Positions 1 to 13,432 of a stretch of 64,000 nucleotides of DNA are shown in pieces. Source of the DNA: Colwellia sp. PAMC 21821. GTDB lineage: Bacteria > Pseudomonadota > Gammaproteobacteria > Enterobacterales > Alteromonadaceae. A program made the translations under genes and the position numbers. The stretch lies in assembly GCF_002077175.1 (NCBI RefSeq), contig NZ_CP014943.1, positions 4,030,001 to 4,094,000 of the forward strand, written 5' to 3'. The notes below the pieces were generated by a model. That model was not told where the DNA came from. It made no database searches and was given only the letters and a program-made list of their open reading frames with translations. Each line of letters begins with the position of its first letter. Position 1 is the first letter of the stretch.

Positions 1-2864
1 TTGGCAGTGAAGATAAATTTAATGCAATAAAGTTTAGTGCACGCGGCGGCGGTACAGGAACTAACGGGCAAAGTTTAACGCCGGGTATCGTTGTAGATTT
101 ATCAAAATACATGAACCGTATTCTGGAAATTAACGTTGAAGAAAACTGGGTACGTGTCGAAGCGGGCGTAATTAAAGATCAATTAAATGATTACTTAAAG
201 CCTTATGGTTTTTTCTTTTCACCCGATTTATCCACCAGTAATCGTGCAACAGTCGGTGGCATGATAAATACCGATGCATCAGGCCAAGGCTCACTGGTTT
301 ATGGTAAAACTTCCGATCACGTTTTATCACTTGAAAGTGTTTTGGCTAATGGTGAGCTTTTAAATACAAAGCCTCAAACCATGGCACAAGCGCAGGCACT
401 TGCTAAGCAGGACAGTACTGAAGCAAAATTGATGCAACAAGTACTTAATACTTGTGTAGATAATCGGGCCTTAATTTTAGAAAAATTTCCACGCTTAAAC
501 CGATTTTTAACCGGTTATGATTTAGAAAACGTTTTTAATGATGATTTATCGATGGTTGATTTAAGTCGCATTATTACCGGGTCTGAAGGATCGCTAGCGT
601 TTGTTTGTGAAGCTAAATTAAATTTAACACCAATAGCTAACGCTAAAACGCTGATTAATATTAAATATGACAGTTTTGATTCTGCACTGCGCCATTCGCC
701 GCGATTAGTACAAGCTAAAGCGACATCGGTTGAAACTATTGACAGTACCGTGTTGAACTTAGCAAAACAGGATATTGTTTGGCAACTGGTTAGTGATATG
801 TTGCAAGATGTAGATGGCGCCATTATGGATGGCATCAACATGGTGGAATATAACGGCGAAAGTATTGAGAGTGTTGCCGCACAAGTTACCGCGCTATGTG
901 CAGAGCTTGATAAAGATATTGCTAATAAAACAGGTGTTATTGGCTATCAAGTAACGTCAGATCTCGCCAGTATTGGCAAGTTATACACTATGCGCAAGAA
1001 AGCCGTTGGCTTGTTGGGTAATACCAAAGGTAGTCAAAAGCCATTAGCATTTGCCGAAGATACCGCTGTTCCGCCAGAAAACTTAGCTGATTATATCGCT
1101 GAATTTAGACAATTGCTTGATGGCTATGGTTTACATTACGGTATGTTTGGTCATGTCGATGCTGGGGTTTTACATGTCAGGCCTGCACTTGATATGTGCG
1201 ATCCTGAACAAGAAATTTTACTCAGAGAAATCTCAGACAAAGTCGTTGCATTAACGGCTAAATATGGCGGTTTAATGTGGGGTGAACATGGTAAAGGGTA
1301 TCGTAGTGAATATGGTCCTGAATTTTTTGGAGACACTTTATTTACCGAATTAAGAAAAATTAAGGCCGCTTTTGACCCGTTAAATAAAATGAACCCAGGT
1401 AAAATTTGTACGCCATTTGATTCCACTGATAAGCTGGTTTCTGTTGATGATACCAAGCGCGGTTTTTACGATAGACAAATACCAATCACAGTAAAAGACT
1501 CGTTTAATTCAGCGCTTGACTGCAATGGTAACGGCTTATGCTTTAATTATGACGTGGACAGTCCAATGTGTCCTTCTAGCAAGGTAACGCGTGACCGAAG
1601 ACACTCGCCAAAAGGCAGAGCTGGCTTGATGCGTGAGTGGTTGCGCTTATTGGAAGCTAAAGGCGTAGATGTTTTAGCCATGGAGAAAAACATACAAAGT
1701 TGGTCAGTAAAAAGTCTCCTTGATAAGGTGAAAAATCGCTTTAATAGTCAATTTAATCGTGAAGAGTCTGATGATTTTTCCCACGAAGTTATGGAAGCAA
1801 TGCAAGGGTGTTTAGCCTGTAAAGCTTGTGCGAGTCAGTGTCCAATTAAAGTCGATGTGCCCGATTTTAGAGCCCGTTTTATTAACCTTTACCACACGCG
1901 ATACTTTAGACCGTTAAAAGATCACTTAGTGGCAAATGTAGAATCGATGACACCAATAATGGCTAAAGCACCGAAAATAGTGAACAGTGTTTTAGCGTCT
2001 AATATTTACGATAAATTATCTCAAATCACTATTGGCTATGTCGACACACCACTGTTGTCGATCCCGACATTAACGCAAAGAATAACGGAGCATCAATTTA
2101 CTCCCTTTGAATTATCAACACTGCAAAGTATGTCTGTTGATCAACGTGCAAAGTCGTTGCTAATTGTTCAAGACCCATTCACTTCATTTTATGACGCAAA
2201 AGTTGTTGAAGACTTTATGCTGTTGGTGAAAAAACTTGGCTTTGATCCGATACTGTTACCCTTTAAGCCAAATGGTAAGCCTCAGCATGTTAAGGGCTTT
2301 TTAGACAAGTTTGCAAAAACAGCTAAATCAACGGCTGAATTTTTAAATCAAATTCAGCAACTAGCATTGCCAATGGTGGGTTTAGATGCATCAATGGTGT
2401 TATGTTTCAGAGATGAATATAAGCAAATATTAGGTGATAACCGTGGCGATTTTGAAGTAAAACTAGCTCATGAATGGCTAATAACGCTGGTTGATGAAAA
2501 AAAGAGTAAGCCAATTGATATCAAGAACAATGTCAACAAAGTAGCTTATAAATTGTTTGCCCATTGTACTGAGAAAACCGCATTAGCCGGCAGTGAAGGG
2601 CAGTGGCAGCATATATTCCAACATTTTGGTTTATCTTTATCGAATGTATCTGTGGGTTGTTGTGGTATGGCTGGTACTTATGGTCATGAAAAAGTTAATT
2701 TAGAAAACTCTACATCGCTTTATAAGATGAGTTGGCAAAGTAAAGTTGCCGATTTATCCACAGAGCAAGTGCTAGTTACCGGCTATTCTTGTCGCAGTCA
2801 AATTAAGCGTTTAGATAACAAAGTAACCTTACATCCGGTTCAAGCCTTACTAAAAGAATTGTAG
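1..2864 (+). CDS. ydiJ: YdiJ-type FAD/[4Fe-4S] oxidoreductase (5' partial)
   Basis: The reading frame is open from base 3, so the true start lies before the window; an in-frame ATG at 111 falls inside the FAD domain and is not the start. 953 residues are visible against about 1,018 usual for YdiJ. Order: PCMH-type FAD-binding half with a Gly-rich RGGGTGTNG motif at the left edge, FAD-oxidase C-terminal domain, then a ferredoxin-like segment with the cluster CLACKACASQCP (around base 1810), and a C-terminal CCG domain with CCGMAGTYGHE. The family oxidises D-2-hydroxy acids; E. coli YdiJ is reported as a D-2-hydroxyglutarate dehydrogenase, while other relatives are called D-lactate dehydrogenases. 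Substrate here is inferred only. It converges with leucine dehydrogenase across a shared terminator. Confidence 0.88.
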   Translation, partial: GSEDKFNAIKFSARGGGTGTNGQSLTPGIVVDLSKYMNRILEINVEENWVRVEAGVIKDQLNDYLKPYGFFFSPDLSTSNRATVGGMINTDASGQGSLVYGKTSDHVLSLESVLANGELLNTKPQTMAQAQALAKQDSTEAKLMQQVLNTCVDNRALILEKFPRLNRFLTGYDLENVFNDDLSMVDLSRIITGSEGSLAFVCEAKLNLTPIANAKTLINIKYDSFDSALRHSPRLVQAKATSVETIDSTVLNLAKQDIVWQLVSDMLQDVDGAIMDGINMVEYNGESIESVAAQVTALCAELDKDIANKTGVIGYQVTSDLASIGKLYTMRKKAVGLLGNTKGSQKPLAFAEDTAVPPENLADYIAEFRQLLDGYGLHYGMFGHVDAGVLHVRPALDMCDPEQEILLREISDKVVALTAKYGGLMWGEHGKGYRSEYGPEFFGDTLFTELRKIKAAFDPLNKMNPGKICTPFDSTDKLVSVDDTKRGFYDRQIPITVKDSFNSALDCNGNGLCFNYDVDSPMCPSSKVTRDRRHSPKGRAGLMREWLRLLEAKGVDVLAMEKNIQSWSVKSLLDKVKNRFNSQFNREESDDFSHEVMEAMQGCLACKACASQCPIKVDVPDFRARFINLYHTRYFRPLKDHLVANVESMTPIMAKAPKIVNSVLASNIYDKLSQITIGYVDTPLLSIPTLTQRITEHQFTPFELSTLQSMSVDQRAKSLLIVQDPFTSFYDAKVVEDFMLLVKKLGFDPILLPFKPNGKPQHVKGFLDKFAKTAKSTAEFLNQIQQLALPMVGLDASMVLCFRDEYKQILGDNRGDFEVKLAHEWLITLVDEKKSKPIDIKNNVNKVAYKLFAHCTEKTALAGSEGQWQHIFQHFGLSLSNVSVGCCGMAGTYGHEKVNLENSTSLYKMSWQSKVADLSTEQVLVTGYSCRSQIKRLDNKVTLHPVQALLKEL

Positions 2865-2928
2865 AATTTATAAGTAAATGTCCTAGTAACAACTGGAAGC
2901 CTAGTCTGATATTTATCATATTTAAAAA

Positions 2929-2958
2929 CATTAAAAGCACCTAAAGGTGCTTTTAATG
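2929..2958. terminator. Bidirectional intrinsic terminator
   Basis: Perfect 13-bp stem (cattaaaagcacc / ggtgcttttaatg) with a TAAA loop and A/T tracts on both sides. It sits between the convergent ydiJ-like gene and leucine dehydrogenase and can serve both. Confidence 0.8.
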
Positions 2959-2984
2959 TTTTGATACAATGTTTTAATACTGAC

Positions 2985-3010
2985 AGCTAATAACTGATAG
3001 CTAATAACTG
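2985..3010. repeat. Short direct repeat AGCTAATAACTG x2
   Basis: Two exact 12-bp copies (2985-2996 and 2999-3010) with a 14-bp period, just past the stop codon of the minus-strand leucine dehydrogenase gene. No function is apparent. Confidence 0.6.
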
Positions 3011-3019
3011 TCTATTCAA

Positions 3020-4063
3020 CTATTTAGCGCCATTAGCAATAATGTTACGTGCCATTTCATCGGCAATAAAGCCCGTTGGCATGTTATTCGACGCTGCTGT
3101 TGTAAAAACTGTCATCAAAGTGTTGTAAATATTTTCTACTAACTTTGTCGCACTTTTAGCGCAATAAGGTTCAGGGTATATTTCTAATGCCACATTGATA
3201 ATGCCACCAGCGTTGATAACATAATCAGGTGCATACAAAATACCTTTTTCTAACAAGGCTTTATCATGACGTGATTCAGATAACTGGTTATTAGCACAAC
3301 CGGCAATGATGCTCGCCTTTAACTGTGCAATACTCTCATCATTAATTGACGCACCAAGCGCACAGGGTGAATATACATCAACATCTTGACTATAAATTTC
3401 GTCTAAACCGACCACTGTTGCGTTCAACTCTGTTGCGGCTCTATCTAAGGCAACTGGGTTTATATCTGTCACGAATAATTGTGCACCAGCGGCATGTAGT
3501 TTTTCGCAAAGTGAATAACCAACACTCCCAAGGCCTTGTACGGCGACTTTAATGCCGGTTAAGTCGTCTCTGTCTAGCTTAAATTTAACCGCCGCTTTAA
3601 TGCCTAAGAATGTGCCTAATGCGGTGAACGGTCCTGGATTACCGCTTTTGCCTTCAAGACCAGAAACATAGGCGGTGCTCTGATTAACTATTGCCATGTC
3701 ACCTGTGGTGATATTAATGTCTTCAGCGGTATAGTAGCGGCCATTTAAATTATTAACCGCATGGCCGAAAGCTTTAAATAACGCTTCAGATTTTAGCGTT
3801 TTTGCATCGCCAATAATAACGCCTTTACCACCGCCAAGTTTTAAACCGGCCATGGCATTTTTATATGTCATGCCCTTAGATAAACGTAATACATCTTTCA
3901 GCGCTGCTTCATCGCTTGCATAATCCCAAAAACGACACCCACCTGCTGCTGGCCCTAATGCTGTGCTATGAACAGCGATGATGGCTTTCAGCCCTGATGC
4001 TTCGTCACTACAATAAACGACTTGTTCATGGTTATCAAAATCTACCAAATCAAAAACGGCCAC
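3020..4063 (-). CDS. ldh: Leucine dehydrogenase (Glu/Leu/Phe/Val dehydrogenase family)
   Basis: 347 residues. NAD-dependent oxidative deamination of leucine and other branched-chain amino acids to 2-oxo acids in the cytoplasm. The Gly-rich segment LKLGGGKG places Lys80 and the preceding MTYKNA places Lys68, the same numbers as the catalytic lysines of Bacillus leucine dehydrogenase. A Rossmann motif GLGSVG follows in the C-terminal half. I chose the GTG at 4063: GGAG lies 9 nt upstream, and the alternative TTG at 4078 overlaps that ribosome site and adds five unconserved residues. The gene is monocistronic; its upstream neighbour is divergent. The symbol ldh is used for leucine dehydrogenase, not lactate dehydrogenase. 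Confidence 0.9.
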   Translation of the reverse strand: MAVFDLVDFDNHEQVVYCSDEASGLKAIIAVHSTALGPAAGGCRFWDYASDEAALKDVLRLSKGMTYKNAMAGLKLGGGKGVIIGDAKTLKSEALFKAFGHAVNNLNGRYYTAEDINITTGDMAIVNQSTAYVSGLEGKSGNPGPFTALGTFLGIKAAVKFKLDRDDLTGIKVAVQGLGSVGYSLCEKLHAAGAQLFVTDINPVALDRAATELNATVVGLDEIYSQDVDVYSPCALGASINDESIAQLKASIIAGCANNQLSESRHDKALLEKGILYAPDYVINAGGIINVALEIYPEPYCAKSATKLVENIYNTLMTVFTTAASNNMPTGFIADEMARNIIANGAK

Positions 4064-4270
4064 TATCGAAATCTCCAATCATATTAGATATAGTTAAAGT
4101 CTTAATTATGCTTTAACTAGGGTTGTAATAATTCGCTGCGCACAATACCATTTAGGTAAATGCTTCGCTAGTTAAGCCATCAATAAACTTGTACTTAACT
4201 GTGAACTAATTCATACAAACATTCTTAATGTTAATATCTTATTAAAATAATCAATAAAAAGACCATAAAT

Positions 4271-4681
4271 ATGACAGAGAAAAAAGCAATGACGGATGAG
4301 CAAAAGCAAGCTTGGATCCGAGAACAGTATTTAAAAGCCACTAAATATCTCGCCGATAAAGGTTTAGTCACCGAAAGTGTTTCTGACACTGAAAGTCGCT
4401 ATTTAGTCCCCATTATGGCTGTATGGAAAATTAACTTGCTTGATAAAACCGCTGTATGGGTTATTTCTGGCGACTTACCCACCGATCATATTGCCTTAAA
4501 TAGTGGTGAGCCTGCACGAGACGTGGTGAGACACTTTTCTTTAAAATGGCAACTGCAAGCAGAAAACTTGTTGCGCTTAGAAGACAAAGCACAACATCAG
4601 TTTGCACAATTGTTGATAGGTCGTGCTGATGGTTTGTATAAAATTTATGAGAAAGCTGAGCTTTGGCAAGAAGCGACATAG
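4271..4681 (+). CDS. DUF4826-like small cytoplasmic protein
   Basis: 136 residues, charged and soluble, with no signal peptide or membrane segment. A Lys-rich N-terminus is followed by helices with IREQYLKATKYLADKG and a central AVWKINL / TAVWVISGDLPTDH section. I associate this pattern with DUF4826 proteins of marine Alteromonadales from memory; the function is unknown. It lies alone between divergent leucine dehydrogenase and a convergent GNAT gene, so context gives no role. It starts with ATG in an AT-rich leader with no strong Shine-Dalgarno sequence. Confidence 0.7.
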   Translation: MTEKKAMTDEQKQAWIREQYLKATKYLADKGLVTESVSDTESRYLVPIMAVWKINLLDKTAVWVISGDLPTDHIALNSGEPARDVVRHFSLKWQLQAENLLRLEDKAQHQFAQLLIGRADGLYKIYEKAELWQEAT

Positions 4682-4703
4682 ATTCAGGGTTAATAACTAT
4701 TTT

Positions 4704-5165
4704 TTAGTGGCTTAGGTAATACTTCGCCACGCTAATCTCATTTATTGGGCAAGTCATTTTTTGTCTGGGCATACCTGCTTCCATAAATACTGTACCTGTG
4801 GTATCAAAATTAAATTTTCTAAAGTAATCAGTTGCTTCTAAAGGGCAATAGATAAATATTTCTTTTAATTTCATTTCGTGAGCTATTGTGAACAGTTTTT
4901 GTAAGATAACTCTATCGACGTGATCTTTTCGGCAGGACCTTATAACAGCAATTCGGCTTATTTCTCCGCTAGACAAAATACGACCAGTGCCAATAGGCTC
5001 TTGTGTTTTATCATGACAAGCGAGCACATGATTAGCAAAGTGATCTTTACGATCGAACTCTATACTTTTCGGGATACGCCATTCATAGACAAAGACCTTT
5101 TCCCTAACATTTTTAAGTAAGGGAGCTGCTTGCTCCCACTGAACTCTACTAACCGTGTATGACAT
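4704..5165 (-). CDS. GNAT family N-acetyltransferase
   Basis: 153 residues. The N-terminal VREKVFVYEWRIPKSIEFD and the middle HVLACHDKTQEPIGTGRI followed by ISRIAVIRSCR match the fold order of short GNAT enzymes, which move an acetyl group from acetyl-CoA to an amine. The usual Q/R-x-x-G-x-G/A acetyl-CoA loop is degenerate here (RSCRKDHV), so activity is not assured. The C-terminal DYFRKFNFDTTGTVFMEAGMPRQKM is typical of the ElaA/YjcF-like subgroup. It starts 4 nt after the roxA stop codon on the same strand, so the two are probably co-transcribed. Confidence 0.8.
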   Translation of the reverse strand: MSYTVSRVQWEQAAPLLKNVREKVFVYEWRIPKSIEFDRKDHFANHVLACHDKTQEPIGTGRILSSGEISRIAVIRSCRKDHVDRVILQKLFTIAHEMKLKEIFIYCPLEATDYFRKFNFDTTGTVFMEAGMPRQKMTCPINEISVAKYYLSH

Positions 5166-5169
5166 AGCC

Positions 5170-6324
5170 CTATTCTATATACCAATAACCCTTATTTAAA
5201 ACATTAGTTAATAATTGTGTGTTTTTCAAACAATGAGTGAAACTTTTTACTTTCTGAGTTGTTAATGGTTCTTGCTGTGCTAAATGTTGGGCTAATTCAA
5301 GGGTGCTGTTATCTAAGGCAAAGCTTTCGCCGTTAATATAAAGTGTGGTCTGATTATCGTTTATTATCGCTGCTTTTAAGCCTGATACCGGCATAAATAA
5401 AATATCTGGCTCTGATAAGATATCGTTTAGCTTTTCTTCGTTAATGTCATTAACCGGTACTAAAATTTCTAAGGCGTGATGACCTTGTGTTAGGTATTGA
5501 CCAATAAATTGTTCATAGAAGCCTTCTTGATCAAGTTGTTGCAACATAAATGCTTTTAATTGTTGCTTGTCATGCTGAGTAATATTAAAACTTGCTTGAG
5601 ATAAAGCTCTTTCAGGATCACTAAATCTTTGTTCACCGAGATTGTTATCGATAAGTTTATCGGCAAAATTCGACCATAACTCTTGACTTGATGGAGCTTG
5701 AAAACCAATAGAAAAATTAACTGAGTTTTCTATTGATACGCCATTATGCGGGTGATTAGGTGGTATATAAAGAAGATCGCCAGCTTGCGTTATTTCATCG
5801 ATAATTGGTTCAAAGCTTGAAACTTGCTTCAGGTCTGGGTGGGGTAATAACGTGGTTAAGGTGCTATCTGGAGCACCTACTTGCCAACGTCTTTTACCGC
5901 TACCTTGTATAATGAAAACATCATATTGATCTAAATGAGCCCCAACACCACCATTAGGTGTTGAAAAACTGACCATAACATCATCTATGCGCCAGCTTGG
6001 AATAAAAGCAAAAGGCGCAAGTAAATCATGCGTTGGTCTTGACCAGTTGTTTACCGCTTGCACTAATAGAGTCCAGTTGGTGTCGCCATATTGAGAGAAG
6101 TCCTCAAAAGGACCGTGGTCTACTTGCCATGCTTCTTTACTATTTACACTAACAATACGAGATTCTATTTCACCTTCCATGGCCAATCCTGCAAGCTCAT
6201 CTGGTGTTATTGAGTCTTCAAAATTAGCAAAAGCTTGTTTGATCAATAACGGTTTTTTTTGCCAGTATTGTGCAAGAAATATTTCTGGGGTTAAATCTCC
6301 CCAATTCAACGAATCTATATTCAT
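5170..6324 (-). CDS. roxA: Ribosomal protein uL16 3-hydroxylase (JmjC/cupin oxygenase)
   Basis: 384 residues, close to E. coli YcfD/RoxA. This Fe(II)- and 2-oxoglutarate-dependent oxygenase hydroxylates an arginine of ribosomal protein uL16. The JmjC core shows the iron-binding pair His130-x-Asp132 (GAHLDQYDVF) and the distal histidine in IPPNHPHNG (His193 by spacing). The C-terminal third is the winged-helix dimerisation region. In E. coli ycfD also lies near purB, which agrees with its place here downstream of purB. The gene follows the purB terminator and leads into the GNAT gene. Confidence 0.92.
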   Translation of the reverse strand: MNIDSLNWGDLTPEIFLAQYWQKKPLLIKQAFANFEDSITPDELAGLAMEGEIESRIVSVNSKEAWQVDHGPFEDFSQYGDTNWTLLVQAVNNWSRPTHDLLAPFAFIPSWRIDDVMVSFSTPNGGVGAHLDQYDVFIIQGSGKRRWQVGAPDSTLTTLLPHPDLKQVSSFEPIIDEITQAGDLLYIPPNHPHNGVSIENSVNFSIGFQAPSSQELWSNFADKLIDNNLGEQRFSDPERALSQASFNITQHDKQQLKAFMLQQLDQEGFYEQFIGQYLTQGHHALEILVPVNDINEEKLNDILSEPDILFMPVSGLKAAIINDNQTTLYINGESFALDNSTLELAQHLAQQEPLTTQKVKSFTHCLKNTQLLTNVLNKGYWYIE

Positions 6325-6368
6325 GGTGAAACCTTATAATCTCTATATTGTAGCAACATCTAAATAAT

Positions 6369-6397
6369 AAAAAGGGAGCCTAATGGATCCCTTTTTT
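6369..6397 (-). terminator. Terminator downstream of purB
   Basis: Stem aaaaaggga / tcccttttt with a 10-nt loop, and a T tract on the minus strand. It lies 29 nt beyond the purB stop codon and before roxA. Confidence 0.7.
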
Positions 6398-6425
6398 ATC
6401 AGTAAAACTCAGTGTAAGTAATTAA

Positions 6426-7811
<1,386 letters not shown>

Positions 7812-7817
7812 TTATAT

Positions 7818-8441
7818 TTAAATTTCTTTAAGTAATTGTTGAGCACACGCAACCATCTTTGTGCGACCAAATAATATATTTCTGCGTTTTCCGCCAACTT
7901 GGCGCCATAAAACGCTTGAGCGAATACCTGCTAGTAGTAAAGCACGGATTTTATGTTGATTACTTTGTTGTTTAAGTAAGCTTGGCTCACCAGCAACTTG
8001 AATAGGTGTACCGATAGGGCTGAGTAGATCACTGTAAATACTGGCTAAACTAGCAATAAGGGTGTCACTAGTAATATCGTAATGAGCCAATTGACGTTGG
8101 CTTTGTTCGATACGGTCGCCGAGCAGCGATAATTGATTTTTTTTATTAGCTAAGCGTCGTTCTAAGCCTAATAAACCAACCACATAACGTGTTAACTCTG
8201 GATCTTTTTTCTTGGTTTGACTGCCTAATTGTTCAACTAAGGCATTTAACCCTGATGTTAAGTGCGCAATATCATTGCTATAAACCTCTAAAATATTATT
8301 AGGTGAAGTCACCATAATACTGTTGAGCATAATAGCGAGTTCAGACTCATCTACTGTGCCAGTTCGGGCAACTTTTTGCACTAAAACTGAGGCTTGGCAT
8401 ATTGCAGCCATGGTAATTGTTTGTTTTTCTAAATTATTCAT
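7818..8441 (-). CDS. hflD: HflD, high-frequency lysogenization protein
   Basis: 207 residues. HflD is a peripheral membrane, mostly helical protein; in E. coli it binds the lambda CII activator and promotes its degradation, but its normal cell role is unclear. The N-terminal QTITMAAICQASVLVQKVARTG and the C-terminal NKIRALLLAGIRSSVLWRQVGG type sequence are family features. Its position between mnmA and purB is conserved across gammaproteobacteria and is part of the evidence for the call. It is likely translated from the same transcript as its neighbours. Confidence 0.92.
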   Translation of the reverse strand: MNNLEKQTITMAAICQASVLVQKVARTGTVDESELAIMLNSIMVTSPNNILEVYSNDIAHLTSGLNALVEQLGSQTKKKDPELTRYVVGLLGLERRLANKKNQLSLLGDRIEQSQRQLAHYDITSDTLIASLASIYSDLLSPIGTPIQVAGEPSLLKQQSNQHKIRALLLAGIRSSVLWRQVGGKRRNILFGRTKMVACAQQLLKEI

Positions 8442-8453
8442 GTATGCCTTACA

Positions 8454-9599
8454 TTAGCGAATAAGGGAATTGATGATACCGCCACCAAGGCAAATATTAT
8501 CTTGATAAAACACCACTGATTGTCCAGGTGTTACTGAACTTTGAGGCTCAGAAAACATAACTAAATATTCACCATTGGCCATAGGTGAAAGGTTACAAGC
8601 GACATCTTCTTGTCGGTAACGAGTTTTTACCGTACAACTAATCGGTGCTGTTAGCTCTATACGGTCAACTAAATGTAATTGATTTGCCACTAAGCCTTTC
8701 GAAAATAGGCGAGGGTGGTTATGGCCTTGTCCTACAATTAATACGTTACGCTTAAGATCTTTGTCAACAACATACCAAGGTGCTTCACCTGCATTGGCAA
8801 GCCCACCAATACGCAAACCTTTACGTTGACCTAGCGTGTGGTACATTAAGCCATCATGTTCACCAATAGCTTCTCCTTCTGGCGTTTCTATTACACCGGG
8901 TTGAGCCGGTAAATACTTGCCTAGAAAGTCTTTAAATTTTCGTTCACCAATAAAACAAATACCGGTACTATCTTTTTTGTTATGGGTGATTAAATCAGCT
9001 TTTTCAGCGATGGCTCTCACTTCAGGCTTTTCAATATGACCAACAGGAAAAAGCGTTCTACCCACTTGCTCGTGACTCAACGTATAGAGAAAATAGCTTT
9101 GGTCTTTATTACCGTCTAATCCACGGTTCATCTGCCATTTACCCTGGTTAAATTTACGTTGAACATAATGACCGGTAGCAATGTAGTCAGCACCTAAGTC
9201 CTCACAAGCAAATTCAAGAAAGGCCTTAAATTTAATTTCTTTATTACACATAATGTCAGGATTAGGCGTTCTACCTGCTTTATATTCTTCGAGAAAATAC
9301 TCGAAAACATTGTCCCAGTATTCAGTAGCGAAATTAATCGTATGAAGTTTTATGCCAAGTTTCTCACAAACACTTTGCGCATCAGCTAAATCTTCTGCGG
9401 CAGCGCAATACTCGTCGTTGTCATCTTCTTCCCAGTTTTTCATGAACAAGCCTTCGACTTGATATCCTTGTTCAATTAATAAATAGGCAGAAACAGAAGA
9501 ATCAACACCGCCCGACATACCAACAATGACTTTTGTTTCTTGCGGTAATTTCTCGTTTGGCGTTATTGAGTTTACATTTACATGTTCGTTCGAGGTCAT
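8454..9599 (-). CDS. mnmA: tRNA-specific 2-thiouridylase MnmA
   Basis: 381 residues. It adds sulfur to U34 of tRNA-Lys, -Glu and -Gln, taking the sulfur from the Tus relay. The ATP-binding PP-loop SGGVDS is at residues 29-34. The two catalytic cysteines are visible: Cys118 in [12 protein letters not shown] and Cys215 in [12 protein letters not shown]. The N-terminus is about 20 residues longer than E. coli MnmA, and the extension is unconserved, so a start within it cannot be excluded; the ATG at 9599 opens the frame. It is followed closely by hflD and purB. Confidence 0.96.
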   Translation of the reverse strand: MTSNEHVNVNSITPNEKLPQETKVIVGMSGGVDSSVSAYLLIEQGYQVEGLFMKNWEEDDNDEYCAAAEDLADAQSVCEKLGIKLHTINFATEYWDNVFEYFLEEYKAGRTPNPDIMCNKEIKFKAFLEFACEDLGADYIATGHYVQRKFNQGKWQMNRGLDGNKDQSYFLYTLSHEQVGRTLFPVGHIEKPEVRAIAEKADLITHNKKDSTGICFIGERKFKDFLGKYLPAQPGVIETPEGEAIGEHDGLMYHTLGQRKGLRIGGLANAGEAPWYVVDKDLKRNVLIVGQGHNHPRLFSKGLVANQLHLVDRIELTAPISCTVKTRYRQEDVACNLSPMANGEYLVMFSEPQSSVTPGQSVVFYQDNICLGGGIINSLIR

Positions 9600-9663
9600 G
9601 ACAACTATATTTCAATGGAAAATGGCGCGAAATTATAGCATGGTCATTTAGCGTGATGATAGA

Positions 9664-10143
9664 TTAAAGATTAGATTTTAGGTGACTTAACTCAATTTTT
9701 TTACCGCTGAGGTAATCTTCAATACATTCCAACACTAATGAACTGCGTAATTGTGCTGATTTTGCTTTAATTTCTGTCAGTGTTAACCAATGGCAAGCAA
9801 TAATTTCCTCGTCTTGTGGTTGGCAAACGGCAAATGACTCGAGTTCAATAACAAAACAAAAGCGTAAGTAATATAGGTTTAAAGATTGTCGATAGTAATA
9901 GTAAATACCACAAAGATGATCAGGTGAAGCCGTTAATCCTGTTTCTTCCTTTAACTCGCGCATCGCGGCAGCAATTAAGTTTTCATCAGCTTCTAAATGA
10001 CCCGCGGGTTGATTATAAACTGTTTTACCATGTTCTAATTCTTCAACGAGCAGGAATTTATCTTGGCAGGCGACAACAACCGCGACGGTCGTGTTGGGTT
10101 TAAACTGTGAACTGCCGTGTGGGTTTGTTAGTAGGTTATCCAT
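9664..10143 (-). CDS. nudJ: NUDIX hydrolase, NudJ-type
   Basis: 159 residues. The full Nudix box spans residues 48-70 (G-x5-E-x7-REL-x-EE-x-G-L). NudJ is a phosphatase of hydroxymethylpyrimidine pyrophosphate and of nucleoside di- and triphosphates, and acts in the cytoplasm with Mg2+. Its start overlaps the 3' end of rluE by 8 nt, so translation is probably coupled. The order rluE-nudJ-mnmA is the same as in E. coli, where the gene was called ymfB. The substrate is inferred from synteny. Confidence 0.9.
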   Translation of the reverse strand: MDNLLTNPHGSSQFKPNTTVAVVVACQDKFLLVEELEHGKTVYNQPAGHLEADENLIAAAMRELKEETGLTASPDHLCGIYYYYRQSLNLYYLRFCFVIELESFAVCQPQDEEIIACHWLTLTEIKAKSAQLRSSLVLECIEDYLSGKKIELSHLKSNL

Positions 10144-10753
10144 GATTTATTCTTTTATATTCACCATTATTAATCCCATCTAAAGTCCATTTTCCGATGC
10201 TATAACGGATCAACCTCAGGGTTGGAAAGCCAATATGAGCGGTCATTCTTCTAACTTGACGGTTTTTTCCTTCCTGTATCGTTATTTCTAGCCATGTAGT
10301 TGGAATTGCTGCGCGTTCTCTTATCGCTGGAATTCTTGGCCAAATGTTAGGCTCGGCTATCATATTAACTTTCGCAGGTTTGGTAAGACCATCTTTTAAT
10401 TCCACGCCTTGACGAAGTGGGGCAATATCAGCTTCTGTGGGGGCACCTTCAACTTGCGCCCAATAGGTTTTATCGGTTTTTTGACTTGGGTTGGCGAGTT
10501 TGTGCTGAAGTTTGCCATCATTGGTTAATAATAGCAGTCCTTCACTATCTCTATCGAGACGTCCGGCAGCGTAAACATCTTTAATTTCGATAAAGTCTTT
10601 AAGGGTTTTTCGATTTTGATCATCAGTAAATTGGCATAATACATCAAAGGGTTTATTAAAAAGTACGATTTCTGGTACAAAGTCTACTGGTCGTACCTTT
10701 TGAGGTTTTCGCTTGTATTTGTGTGTAAGGCCTTGATTTTGTTTGATTGTCAC
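10136..10753 (-). CDS. rluE: 23S rRNA pseudouridine(2457) synthase
   Basis: 205 residues. RluE makes pseudouridine 2457 in 23S rRNA. The catalytic motif [17 protein letters not shown] is present with Asp68 as the nucleophile, and [22 protein letters not shown] is the C-terminal RsuA-family signature. There is no N-terminal S4 domain, as expected for RluE. The start is a GTG at 10753, supported by AAGG 9 nt upstream; no nearby ATG fits. The gene leads the minus-strand run and is divergent from the monomeric icd gene. Confidence 0.92.
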   Translation of the reverse strand: MTIKQNQGLTHKYKRKPQKVRPVDFVPEIVLFNKPFDVLCQFTDDQNRKTLKDFIEIKDVYAAGRLDRDSEGLLLLTNDGKLQHKLANPSQKTDKTYWAQVEGAPTEADIAPLRQGVELKDGLTKPAKVNMIAEPNIWPRIPAIRERAAIPTTWLEITIQEGKNRQVRRMTAHIGFPTLRLIRYSIGKWTLDGINNGEYKRINHG

Positions 10754-10842
10754 TAATTTTTACCTTGTTATAAATATGCTAGTTCTAATTCATCTATTTT
10801 AATGCGCTATGAATTCCGATATTATGCGCCCGAAAAATATTA

Positions 10843-10899
10843 TTTATCGATAAAATGAATATCAATTTATCGAAATTGAATAGCTATCCATTTTATCGA
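10843..10899. promoter_or_regulatory. Three TTTATCGA motifs upstream of icd-II
   Basis: TTTATCGA occurs at 10843-10850, 10866-10873 and 10892-10899, spaced 23 and 26 bp, within 90 bp of the monomeric icd start. The first is part of a perfect 12-bp palindrome TTTATCGATAAA (10843-10854). The near two-turn spacing suggests a protein-binding array; the binder is unknown. It could equally act on divergent rluE. Confidence 0.4.
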
Positions 10900-10928
10900 T
10901 TAATGGCAAATCAGCAAAGGATTTTTAA

Positions 10929-13160
<2,232 letters not shown>

Positions 13161-13187
13161 TATAATTTAAAGTTAACTTGTCAGTAG

Positions 13188-13215
13188 AAAGCTAGGCCTT
13201 GCCTAGCTTTTTTTT
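13188..13215 (+). terminator. Terminator of icd-II
   Basis: Perfect 10-bp stem aaagctaggc / gcctagcttt with a CTT loop and a run of T, 27 nt after the stop codon. It separates the two icd genes into independent transcripts. Confidence 0.85.
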
Positions 13216-13432
13216 GCTTAAAATTTAGTAATTAAGCCATTCTATTTTTGAATAGATATTAGTTTTTTTTAAGAAAAGTTTGCAATTGATTTAAAGCAAC
13301 GGTTTAATCATTCATAGCAGTGATGTTAACTATCATGATTTCAGTATTAGTGTCACTGCGCTTTTTCTATTAGTTTAAAGGAAAAGAAATTAGCAAACGG
13401 CTATTTTTATTAGTAAATTTGGGAGATCTCGT